Source of the DNA: JBGTKH01 sp041744735
GTDB lineage: Bacteria; Planctomycetota; Planctomycetia; Pirellulales; Pirellulaceae
Length of the DNA stretch: 21,520 nt
Assembly: GCA_041744735.1 (NCBI GenBank)
Contig: JBGTKH010000501.1
Coordinates: 1-21,520 of the forward strand
Direction: 5' to 3'
The notes below the pieces were generated by a model. The model made no database searches. It saw nothing but the letters and a program-made list of their open reading frames with translations, and had not been told where the DNA came from. Positions 1-7,093 of this stretch are shown here, one piece after another (the stretch's first letter is position 1; every line of letters starts with the position of its first letter). Position numbers and translations under genes: made by a program.

Positions 1-78
1 TGGAACTCATGGATTCTGGGCGCAGGCAAGTCAAAAGAAATCGAAAGTTGCGGCGGTGGCCAAATTCTGGTGCGGTGT
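1..78. other. Edge region downstream of the DUF499 gene
   Basis: This short stretch lies beyond the stop codon of the minus-strand DUF499 ATPase gene. A minus-strand ATG is present at positions 10-8, so another gene of the same operon could begin here and run out of the window. There is no clear ribosome binding site before it and too few codons to judge. I see no strong terminator hairpin, so the defence operon may continue to the left. Confidence 0.2.
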
Positions 79-3054
79 TCAATCGACCTTGACATCATCG
101 TCTAACCCAAGTTCCTTGAGGCCGGCCCGCGTTTCTTGGGCATTGGTCTGGGCTTGGTCCTTTTCCAACGAGACCTTGAAGGCAACTTCCAGGTTGAGGT
201 CAGGCTGCGACGCAAATCGCGTCAGCACCTTCGTGTAAAAGTTCATCCATTTTTGCGGCGGGATGGTGCCTCGCCACTGGATTGTTCGCTTGCCGGAATC
301 ACGATCTTTGTTGTCGCGGTGGTCTTTATCGTCCTTTTCCGCAGCAGATCGGATACGAATTTCGACAATGGTTTCAAGGCCAGCGGCTTGGACTTTGACG
401 GCGTGCAGGCCGCCCGTTTCGCCGGCGGTGAACAAGCCAGCGTTGGAAACGGCGCCGCCGGTGGCCGACCACGTGACAGCAGGCGTCGGGAACGACTGGC
501 CGTACTGATCGAGCGACGTGCAACCGAACGCCGCCTGTTCGCCAACGGCTAGGCTCACGTGGTCAGGGCGGATGATGAGTTGAGCAAGCCGCGGCGGCTC
601 GCGAAGCTCCCGGGCTGCCTCGGCTTTCAGGATGTAAACGTCGTCCAAAATCTCAACCTCGGCGTCGAACAGACCTTCCTTCAGCTTCTCCAATTTCAGA
701 CGACCCGCGGCGTCTTTGGTCGCGTAGCCGATTAGCCCTTGGGAAACGCCGGCGGCGATCATGCGTTTGATCGCGTCTGGATTGAGCAAGCGAGGCAAGA
801 GCGGCGACGAGTAGAACGCATCGCGCACCGCCTTCGTGGACCATTCGTTCAGCGACGCCGGCCAGTAGCCCGCCAGCTTGCGTGCCGGGACCGAATCGAC
901 GACTTCGTCCAGCCCGCCGCTGCTACCGAGTCGCTGGAGGTACACCTCAACGAGACTCCCCGCCGCGCTGGATGTGATGTTGCCGAGCGGGATGTGGCGC
1001 AGTTTGTTGTCTTTGCCTAGTAGATAGAGATGTTGATACGCGCGAAAGATCGCCTCGTCGAGGTCGCGTTGGGCGTTTTTGAGATTGCGTTTGAGCAGAT
1101 TCTGTTGCCCTTCGTCGATCCGCTTCTTCGTCTCTTCGTCATCGTCGATGTCTTCCCAGGCCAAGACTTCGCGAGCCTTGTCAAAAATGTTCTCGTTCGG
1201 ATCGGGAACGGCGAAGATGAGCGCGGACTTGAAGGTCCGGCCCTTCCCCTTGACTCCGCATTCCCGGACGATGGTCTCCATAAGTTCCAGCGTGGCTCGC
1301 TCCTGTGCCGGATGCTCAAGGCTCATCGCCACCAGCGTAATGCGCGGCACTTCTTTGACGTCGTTGCTCCGCTTCGGGAAGAATTCCCGCTCGATGAATT
1401 TGCAGGTGTCGGTCGAATTCTTGCGGAACAGTTCTTCCGTGCGTTGGCGAATGCGATCCTCGATCGGCTTCGGTTGCACACCGCCTCGGCGATTGACCAG
1501 CACCTGGTTCAAGTTCGGCGACAGCCCGAAGCGATACCTGTTCCGCTCCCACTGAAGATAGAAGCACGTGCCAGCCAGCCCCTCCAGCACGGTGTCAACG
1601 TCCGCCGTGTTGACATCGGGACCGCAGACGTCGGTCTTGATTTCTGGAAGCGAAGCCTCGGCGCGGGATTGACTTTGGCCACCGTTCGATTCGAAGAAGA
1701 TCGTCGTTGCCACTTTTCGATGAAGCTGAGCCTTCTTGATGGCGTCGGTGGCTTCCCTATCGAGCCGCACACTGTGTGACTCGCTCGTTTTGCCGGCGAT
1801 GTCCGCCGTCACCGGAATTTCCAGGTCCGATGAGCCAAGTTGCTCGAACAGTGCCGCCCGGAACATCGAATTGTCCAACGGTGCCAGGCCCAACGTAATC
1901 AGCGGTTCCTGCGTGTTCTTGCGATGTTCGTCCTGATAGTTGTGCGCCACCCACAGTGCGAGCAGCCGCAGCACGCCACGAGTCCGTTGGAACCGTGGCA
2001 GGCTTTGCCACTTCCGTTCGAAGAGTGAAATCACCGACGGGTGAAACGGGTAGCACGCCTTGAACTGCTCGTAGACCGCATCCCGGTCGACGCCCGCGAG
2101 TTCTTGAGCGTGGTCCGCCGCCCACTCGGCGTAGGCCGAGACCGTGGCTTTGGCGTCGTTGGTTAGACCATCCCACTCGAACAGCCGCCGACGGATGATC
2201 TCCTGCATTTCGCGGTCGGCCGACATCAGCACCGCCTTGCCAAGGCGATCGCACAGTTTCTTGATGGAGTCGTGGTCGCGCTGATCGTCGGGGTTCATCT
2301 CCAAGTCCGAGCGCGGAATCGAAACGCACAGGACGAGATTGTTTCGCGCCCGCGCCTCTTCGCACAGGTTCTGGAGGAAGTTGAAAAACTGGTCACGCAT
2401 TCCCAGTTTGCGACCACTGCTGATGTAGTTCAGCAACTCGTCCATCAGGATCAGCGTCGGCCCGGCGGGCAGCATTTCGCGGATGACATCGCCGGCAGGT
2501 GAAATCCCCTGAGCATCATGTTGGGCGACTTTGGCGAATGCCTCTTCCCTGCCAAGCTGCCAAGCAATTTCGCCCCACGGAGTTTTGCGGTCGGGCTCGC
2601 CATTGCCTTTGCGCCCGGCTATGGCATCGAATTCGGTACCCACGAAGACCGCCGTCGCGGCCTTGGGGACCGTATCAACCTGCGCCCTTTTCAGGATCGT
2701 GTCCACGCCTTTCCATGTTTTGGCGGCGTCGCCATGTCGCGCCAAGTGGAACACAGTTGTCAGCGAGTGCGTCTTGCCGCCGCCGAACTGCGTGGACATG
2801 TTGAACACGGCCGACGTCTCGACCTGAATCCCCGACAGCCGCCGCACCACTTGCGACGCCAGATCCAGCAGGCTGCCGGTCAAGTAAGTTCGCTCAAAGA
2901 ACCGGGAGGGAACGGAGTAGTCCTTGGAAACCGTGTCGCGTCCCGTGCGGATGTGATCCAGGTGAACTGCAAACTCGGACGCATCCAGCGGACGATTGCC
3001 GCGCAAGTCTTCTCGCGGCGTGACGACTTGATACCACGGTTTCAACTTGGCCAT
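79..3054 (-). CDS. DUF499-family P-loop ATPase with C-terminal Ig-like domain
   Basis: A 991-aa cytoplasmic ATPase of the DUF499 type, the probable ATPase component of a helicase-methylase-ATPase defence operon. A Walker A motif GGGKTHSL lies at residues 91-98 and a Walker B-like strand LILMDELLNY near residue 200. The middle is a long helical region typical of the family. Residues of about 826-902 look like a bacterial Ig-like (Big) domain, with VTWSATGG and GLFTAGETGG motifs. A charged Lys/Asp linker (about 903-920) follows, then a terminal module beginning IQWRGTIPPQKWMNFYTKV. The frame is open 113 codons further upstream, but that part overlaps the DUF5615 gene in another frame. MAKLKPWYQVV at 3054 is the family-like start, with a GA-rich stretch (agaaag) before it. 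It is the last visible gene of the operon, 64 bp after DUF5615. Its exact role (remodeller, DNA translocator or sensor) is not known. Confidence 0.9.
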   Translation of the reverse strand: MAKLKPWYQVVTPREDLRGNRPLDASEFAVHLDHIRTGRDTVSKDYSVPSRFFERTYLTGSLLDLASQVVRRLSGIQVETSAVFNMSTQFGGGKTHSLTTVFHLARHGDAAKTWKGVDTILKRAQVDTVPKAATAVFVGTEFDAIAGRKGNGEPDRKTPWGEIAWQLGREEAFAKVAQHDAQGISPAGDVIREMLPAGPTLILMDELLNYISSGRKLGMRDQFFNFLQNLCEEARARNNLVLCVSIPRSDLEMNPDDQRDHDSIKKLCDRLGKAVLMSADREMQEIIRRRLFEWDGLTNDAKATVSAYAEWAADHAQELAGVDRDAVYEQFKACYPFHPSVISLFERKWQSLPRFQRTRGVLRLLALWVAHNYQDEHRKNTQEPLITLGLAPLDNSMFRAALFEQLGSSDLEIPVTADIAGKTSESHSVRLDREATDAIKKAQLHRKVATTIFFESNGGQSQSRAEASLPEIKTDVCGPDVNTADVDTVLEGLAGTCFYLQWERNRYRFGLSPNLNQVLVNRRGGVQPKPIEDRIRQRTEELFRKNSTDTCKFIEREFFPKRSNDVKEVPRITLVAMSLEHPAQERATLELMETIVRECGVKGKGRTFKSALIFAVPDPNENIFDKAREVLAWEDIDDDEETKKRIDEGQQNLLKRNLKNAQRDLDEAIFRAYQHLYLLGKDNKLRHIPLGNITSSAAGSLVEVYLQRLGSSGGLDEVVDSVPARKLAGYWPASLNEWSTKAVRDAFYSSPLLPRLLNPDAIKRMIAAGVSQGLIGYATKDAAGRLKLEKLKEGLFDAEVEILDDVYILKAEAARELREPPRLAQLIIRPDHVSLAVGEQAAFGCTSLDQYGQSFPTPAVTWSATGGAVSNAGLFTAGETGGLHAVKVQAAGLETIVEIRIRSAAEKDDKDHRDNKDRDSGKRTIQWRGTIPPQKWMNFYTKVLTRFASQPDLNLEVAFKVSLEKDQAQTNAQETRAGLKELGLDDDVKVD

Positions 3055-3118
3055 GTATTGACTTTCTAAGCGCCCCGCTTGCCCGAGAGCAGCCGGACAC
3101 TGCGCGTGGTTCGGGGTT

Positions 3119-3475
3119 TTAGCTTTCGCGAATCCGAACACCATTCTCTTGAACGATCCATAAACAACCCGCCAACTTTTCGGTGGCAAGCAACGGAACG
3201 ACCGACGAGAACACCCGCATGATGGCCGCTTTACCCTGCAATACGGTGCGCAGCACAATAATTCCTGCATATTCGTTAGGCGGAAATGCGCGGATATCCG
3301 CAAAATCCTTGTCGGAGGTGACAATTGCCCGACTTTCCGCCTGACATGCCGCCGCCACCACTGTATCGATCGAGCCGACCATGCCTTGTTCAACCACGCT
3401 GGTAGCGTCGTGTCCCGCGTCGCGAAGCGCCGCCAGCACGTCGTGCGGCAGGTTCTCGTCCACTTTGAACAGCAT
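3119..3475 (-). CDS. DUF5615 PIN-like toxin
   Basis: A 118-aa protein of the DUF5615 (COG4634) PIN-like family, predicted to be the ribonuclease toxin of a type II toxin-antitoxin pair. The N-terminus MLFKVDENLPHDVLAALRDAG carries the family's DENLP motif, with the acidic residues expected in the active site. A second acidic motif is seen in IVTSDKDFADI, around residues 50-60. The usual family length is about 110-120 aa, so it looks intact. Its ATG overlaps the stop codon of the DUF433 gene (TAATG, one shared base), which indicates translational coupling. It sits inside the defence operon between the methyltransferase and the DUF499 ATPase. RNase activity is inferred from the family, not shown by the sequence. 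Confidence 0.85.
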   Translation of the reverse strand: MLFKVDENLPHDVLAALRDAGHDATSVVEQGMVGSIDTVVAAACQAESRAIVTSDKDFADIRAFPPNEYAGIIVLRTVLQGKAAIMRVFSSVVPLLATEKLAGCLWIVQENGVRIRES

Positions 3476-3711
3476 TAGGCGGCCTCAATCGGCAACGCAA
3501 CAATGCGGTCCGAGGCGAGCGAGGCGGCGTAATGGAGAGCGGCCCGTACATCCTCCACAGAAACACTGGGATAACTCGCCACAATGCTTTCCGGAGTTTC
3601 CCCCTCGGCGAGATTATCGAGTATTACCGAAACCATCACTCGAGTTCCCTTAATACATACCTTTCCGTGACAGACCAGCGGATCAACAGAGATTCGTTCT
3701 TGCCAAGTCAT
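3475..3711 (-). CDS. DUF433 antitoxin
   Basis: A 78-aa DUF433 (COG2442) protein, the usual partner of DUF5615/COG4634 toxins and the probable DNA-binding antitoxin. The core reads as ISVDPLVCHGKVCIKGTR followed by VILDNLAEGETPESIVASYP and VEDVRAALHYA, which is the complete DUF433 pattern with its helix-turn-helix-like second half. Two ATGs are possible, at 3717 and 3711. A strong AAAGGAG lies 1 nt before the first but 7 nt before the second, so I place the start at 3711; the longer form would be 80 aa. It follows the methyltransferase stop by about 30 bp and its stop overlaps the toxin start. Autoregulation through a site near its start is expected for such pairs but is not evident here. Confidence 0.85.
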   Translation of the reverse strand: MTWQERISVDPLVCHGKVCIKGTRVMVSVILDNLAEGETPESIVASYPSVSVEDVRAALHYAASLASDRIVALPIEAA

Positions 3712-3718
3712 AGTCATG

Positions 3719-3725
3719 CTCCTTT
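3719..3725 (-). promoter_or_regulatory. Strong ribosome binding site of the toxin-antitoxin pair
   Basis: The minus strand reads AAAGGAG here, seven bases before the ATG at 3711 and only one base before the ATG at 3717. It is the clearest Shine-Dalgarno sequence in the defence operon. It decides the antitoxin start, and it suggests that the antitoxin is translated more efficiently than its neighbours. Confidence 0.7.
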
Positions 3726-3740
3726 CTGATTCATTTTACA

Positions 3741-6700
3741 CTACAGCCCAAGTCCCTTTTTGCGAGCCAGCACGCCTTCTACCCAGCGGCGTTCTTCGGT
3801 GCCGGCGGGGTAGAGTTTGTTGAGGTTGTCGGCCAGTTTCCAAAAACGGGCGTCTTTGCCGATGCCGTCTTCTACCAGGAAGCGCTTCAGCAGTTCGCCG
3901 CGGTTGGCGGCGAACAGGATCATCGTTTGATGCACGCGGTCCAGCACCGTGCTGCCCGGCGATGGGCCTTTGAGTTCGCTCCAGCCGGCTTCGGATGCTT
4001 CGGCCTCGTCGAGTTCGCCGAACAGCGATTTCTGCTGGGCCTTCTTCTTGCGTCCTGTGCCGGTCGTCGCGGCGTGCGAGTCCTTGCCGAACAAGTACCG
4101 CGTCCGTTCGCTGACGGGAAGCAGGCGGGCTTTGTCCCCTTTGATCTCGACCAACGAGGCGCACTGTTCCAGATGCACGCCCAGTCCCTGTGCGATCTTG
4201 CGAGCGGCGTCGTACTCCAAGGTAAAACCTTTTAACGCAGAGGGCGCGGAGGATCGCAGAGAAGACTCTTCATCCCCATCTTGCTCTTCTTCCTCTGCGC
4301 TCTCTGCGTCCTCTGCGTTTAGACTCTTCTTCCCATTGCTGGCCCCTCCGATCGTCCACAGCCACATGGCCGTCAGCCGCGCGTCGGGCTCCAACCCAGC
4401 GGCATCGGCGTCTTGGAAGATCAGGGCGAGGGCTTCGGTCGAGACGGCGGCCCAGACGAATTCAAGGTACTCGCGGAGCGTGGCGGTTTCGCCGTTGGCT
4501 TTTTCGACGCGGCGGTAGCGGCTGAAGATCTCCAGCGCCGGCCCGAGACAGGCGAAGATCGCATCCGCCCCGACGACCCCTTCGGCCGCCAGTCGCGGCA
4601 TCCACTCATGAATCCGCTTCGGCAACTCGCCCAGCACATCCCGCCACTCGCCGACCGCCTCCGTCACCGCCCCGCTCGCATCCTCACGCGGACGGCAGAC
4701 AATGTGAATCGAGGATTGGAGTGAGGCTGAGCCATCGGCTTGTGTTCTCGTTTGAAGCTCAGTGTCGATAGGCCACGACCCAGTGACAATCCATCCGGAG
4801 TCAATCACTGCACCAAGAATTGCTTCCCAAGACACCGTGTTGCTGTCAGCGAATACCACAACTCCGATGCCGTCCGGTGCCAGCGCACAGCGGGCGGATT
4901 CGAGAGCCTTCACCATCTCGGCACGGTAGAAAGCCGGTGTCTTCGCTGCCCCATCACGGCCCAAATTTGCATTCGTGACAATGATTTCATCTTCTTGCTC
5001 TACAAGCCCGAACGAATGGAGTTCTGGGTGTAAAGCCTTGAAGAACTCCCGCTCCCAAACGAAAAAGAAATTCGATAGGTCGGAATACGGAATCGCGGCG
5101 AAATACGGTGGATCGGTGAAAATCGCACTTGCCGCGTCATTTGGGACGATTTGATCTTGTGCCCGCGCACGAACAACGGTTGCGGGATGATCCAAGCAGT
5201 CGTTGGCCGCGATGATTTTTAGAAGCCAATCCACCGCGCCATTCCAATTCGCGGGTCCGTCACCTATTGGGTTGGACTCAGCGAAGTCCCATACAACTTG
5301 CAGAGCTTGTTTCCCGAATGCGCCCTCAATTGTGGAACGTGTGGCGTGCCAACGAGAGAGCGAACAGTTTTGAAAAATGAACCTGCTCGCCGCGCAGTGA
5401 AGTACCGAAAGAACAGCCGTTCGAAACCCTACTTCACAGCAATTGTGCGGTATCGTGAGCAACGTTTTTTGCAATGAGCGAATGGCAAGTGCTTGGCGCT
5501 CGGTGTAAAGATGGCCGAATTGCGTAATCCCGATCCGTGTCACCGCACTCAGACCTCGGGTGTTTTTGTACGGTCGTGTCTCGTTTATCTTGTCTTGTGG
5601 AAGGCTGAAAGCTGCGGCGGCACGCTTGGCACTTTCCACGGCAGATTCGTCTGCCTTGTTCGGGCGGCGGAAATAACGCCCACTCTTGGATTGAACGCAA
5701 ACGGCGATCAGTTTGGCGCGGGTTGCTCCGCCGTTCTGACTCTGCAATTGAGCACGCACAGCCTTTGCTGGAGTCGTGTAGCCGCACGCGGCCCTTGGGC
5801 AATTCACGCTGCCACCCGCAACTGAGGGTCGCGACTTGGACGTTTCACCTTCGCGCACCTCCACGGCGATTTGGTTTTCGGTCTGAGAACCCCACGCGAA
5901 GTGCCATTTTCGACCGTCACGAGTGATCTGCATGTTACGAATCAGCGGGACTTCCGCGCCGCAGGCCGGACCCTCACAGCGAATCGTCCGCGCCCACAAG
6001 TACGCGATCGGCGTCGCGCCGTCCGGGTCTTTCGGATAGAACTCCGCCAGTTCCTTTTCCGCTTCTTGCTTGATCCACGCGCCCCACTTCCGCACTTCCT
6101 CGGCCAGCCGCTTTCCATACTTGGGAATGTATTCCAGCACGACCTTGTTCAGCAGCACCGGCACCGGATTCAGATCGCTGGCAAACGCATCCGCCCCGAC
6201 CCGCAACGCCTCCAACGGAATCGACCCGCCGCCGCAGAACGGATCGACCACCAGCGGACGCGGGAGCGTCGAGAGTTGAGCGTCTAGGGTCGAGAGCCAG
6301 TCCGCGTCGCTCGTAGCCAATGTCGCCAGACTTTGGGCCGGTGGGGCGAAGTGTCGCGTGTCACCCAATCTCTGGCGAGATTGGCTACTTTCGGGCAGCC
6401 GATAATCTGCGTCGCTCAACGCCGCGTGCGCCACACCGGTAAGCCGCCGCGCAGTCTCCAGATACGCGGGGACCGTGCTGTTGTCCCAATTGGAAAAATC
6501 GGCGATGAAATCCAACAAGCAGAACCGCAGGATCGGCATGTCGGCCGCCTGGTCGGGCGAGAGCGTGAGCGTGCCCGCCGCCCGTGCTTCCCACCGGCCG
6601 CGCGATTCGTGCGAGAGCGTTTTCTGCAGTTGATGTCCCTCGTCGTTGATCCGCTCCGGATTCACTCGCCTGGCAAACGCCGTCAGCACCACCACCGCCG

Positions 6701-6917
6701 CTTCTCGAAACGCCCGCGGACACAATTCATCCGCCGGATCAGGCCACAGCGCCGCACAAATCACCGCCCGGCAAGCCGCCAACGGCCGCCGCGCCCACCA
6801 GATGTGCAGCGTCGAAATATGCCCATGCCGAATCGATTTCTCCCGCCGCGCATGCGCCGAAATGCGGGCAATCGGGAGGTCAACTTCGATCAGGCGTTTG
6901 GGGTATCGTTGATTCAT
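3741..6917 (-). CDS. DUF1156-containing DNA methyltransferase
   Basis: A 1058-aa DNA methyltransferase of the DUF1156 type, probably the self-modification enzyme of the defence operon. The N-terminus (about residues 5-60) has the DUF1156 signature, RLIEVDLPIARIS then STLHIWWARRPLAACRAV. The SAM-binding motif VVDPFCGGGSIPLEALRVGA is near residues 220-240. The catalytic motif TDPPYFAAIPYSDLSNFFF lies near residues 600-620; motif I before DPPY suits an amino-methyltransferase (N6-adenine or N4-cytosine). CxxxC-type cysteines near residues 310-390 (RCEGPACGAE; CPRAACGY) could bind zinc. Two stretches, about 177-202 and 865-895, are encoded by mobile palindromic repeats that kept the frame open. 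It is preceded by a 146-bp spacer with repeats and a palindrome, and followed by the DUF433/DUF5615 pair. The recognition site cannot be predicted. Confidence 0.93.
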   Translation of the reverse strand: MNQRYPKRLIEVDLPIARISAHARREKSIRHGHISTLHIWWARRPLAACRAVICAALWPDPADELCPRAFREAAVVVLTAFARRVNPERINDEGHQLQKTLSHESRGRWEARAAGTLTLSPDQAADMPILRFCLLDFIADFSNWDNSTVPAYLETARRLTGVAHAALSDADYRLPESSQSRQRLGDTRHFAPPAQSLATLATSDADWLSTLDAQLSTLPRPLVVDPFCGGGSIPLEALRVGADAFASDLNPVPVLLNKVVLEYIPKYGKRLAEEVRKWGAWIKQEAEKELAEFYPKDPDGATPIAYLWARTIRCEGPACGAEVPLIRNMQITRDGRKWHFAWGSQTENQIAVEVREGETSKSRPSVAGGSVNCPRAACGYTTPAKAVRAQLQSQNGGATRAKLIAVCVQSKSGRYFRRPNKADESAVESAKRAAAAFSLPQDKINETRPYKNTRGLSAVTRIGITQFGHLYTERQALAIRSLQKTLLTIPHNCCEVGFRTAVLSVLHCAASRFIFQNCSLSRWHATRSTIEGAFGKQALQVVWDFAESNPIGDGPANWNGAVDWLLKIIAANDCLDHPATVVRARAQDQIVPNDAASAIFTDPPYFAAIPYSDLSNFFFVWEREFFKALHPELHSFGLVEQEDEIIVTNANLGRDGAAKTPAFYRAEMVKALESARCALAPDGIGVVVFADSNTVSWEAILGAVIDSGWIVTGSWPIDTELQTRTQADGSASLQSSIHIVCRPREDASGAVTEAVGEWRDVLGELPKRIHEWMPRLAAEGVVGADAIFACLGPALEIFSRYRRVEKANGETATLREYLEFVWAAVSTEALALIFQDADAAGLEPDARLTAMWLWTIGGASNGKKSLNAEDAESAEEEEQDGDEESSLRSSAPSALKGFTLEYDAARKIAQGLGVHLEQCASLVEIKGDKARLLPVSERTRYLFGKDSHAATTGTGRKKKAQQKSLFGELDEAEASEAGWSELKGPSPGSTVLDRVHQTMILFAANRGELLKRFLVEDGIGKDARFWKLADNLNKLYPAGTEERRWVEGVLARKKGLGL
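4231..4322. repeat. Palindromic cgcagag-type repeat inside the methyltransferase gene
   Basis: An imperfect inverted repeat: the left arm (4231-4261) starts tttaacgcagagggcgcgg, and the right arm (4292-4321) ends ctctgcgtcctctgcgttta. The arms are about 30 bp with a few mismatches and a 30-bp loop. It belongs to the widespread intergenic element recognisable by NAEDAE and LRSSAPSALKG when translated. Here it is translated in frame as methyltransferase residues of about 865-895, an acidic low-complexity insert (NAEDAESAEEEEQDGDEE). It probably arrived by insertion into a surface loop. Confidence 0.85.
6313..6388. repeat. Palindromic gtagcc/ggctac repeat inside the methyltransferase gene
   Basis: The left arm gtagccaatgtcgccagac and right arm ctctggcgagattggctac are near-perfect inverted copies (about 22 of 25 positions), with a loop of roughly 26 bp. 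The same family occurs between genes at 16238-16301. Within the methyltransferase it encodes residues of about 177-202 (QRLGDTRHFAPPAQSLATLA), just before the SAM-binding motif, and keeps the frame open. Confidence 0.85.
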
Positions 6918-6938
6918 GCCGAACGTAGGGGTTTTCGG

Positions 6939-6957
6939 TCAAAACGGTCGGTTTTGA
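6939..6957. promoter_or_regulatory. Perfect inverted repeat just upstream of the methyltransferase start
   Basis: tcaaaac-ggtcg-gttttga is a perfect 7-bp inverted repeat with a 5-bp centre, 21 bp before the methyltransferase ATG at 6917. An 8-bp palindrome gtgtacac follows upstream at 6976-6983. Either could be an operator for control of the methyltransferase, or an mRNA hairpin limiting its translation. The function is inferred from position only. Confidence 0.4.
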
Positions 6958-7015
6958 AAATGACGAAACTCGTAAGTGTACACACAGTAAGGCATTGCGT
7001 TATTGGAAGTCTTCA

Positions 7016-7093
7016 TTTGCTTGAGAGGTTTGAAAATGAGATTTGCCTACGAGGTTTGAAAACTAGTTTTTGCTTACGAGGCTTGCAAACAAG
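7016..7093. repeat. Three imperfect 26-27 bp tandem repeats
   Basis: Three copies of a unit like tttgcttacgaggtttgaaa start at 7016, 7042 and 7069. The third copy overlaps the last codons and stop of the AlbA_2 gene (DLFASLVSKN). The two others lie in the spacer before the methyltransferase. They could be slippage duplications of the gene's 3' end, or iterated protein-binding sites in front of the methyltransferase gene. Confidence 0.6.

Noticed and set aside
1030..1779. Plus-strand open frame inside the DUF499 gene
   Set aside because: It is an antisense shadow without recognisable motifs or a ribosome binding site.
3055..3393. Upstream extension of the DUF499 protein by 113 codons
   Set aside because: It overlaps the DUF5615 toxin gene in another frame and its text is not protein-like; the family starts at MAKLKPWYQ (3054).
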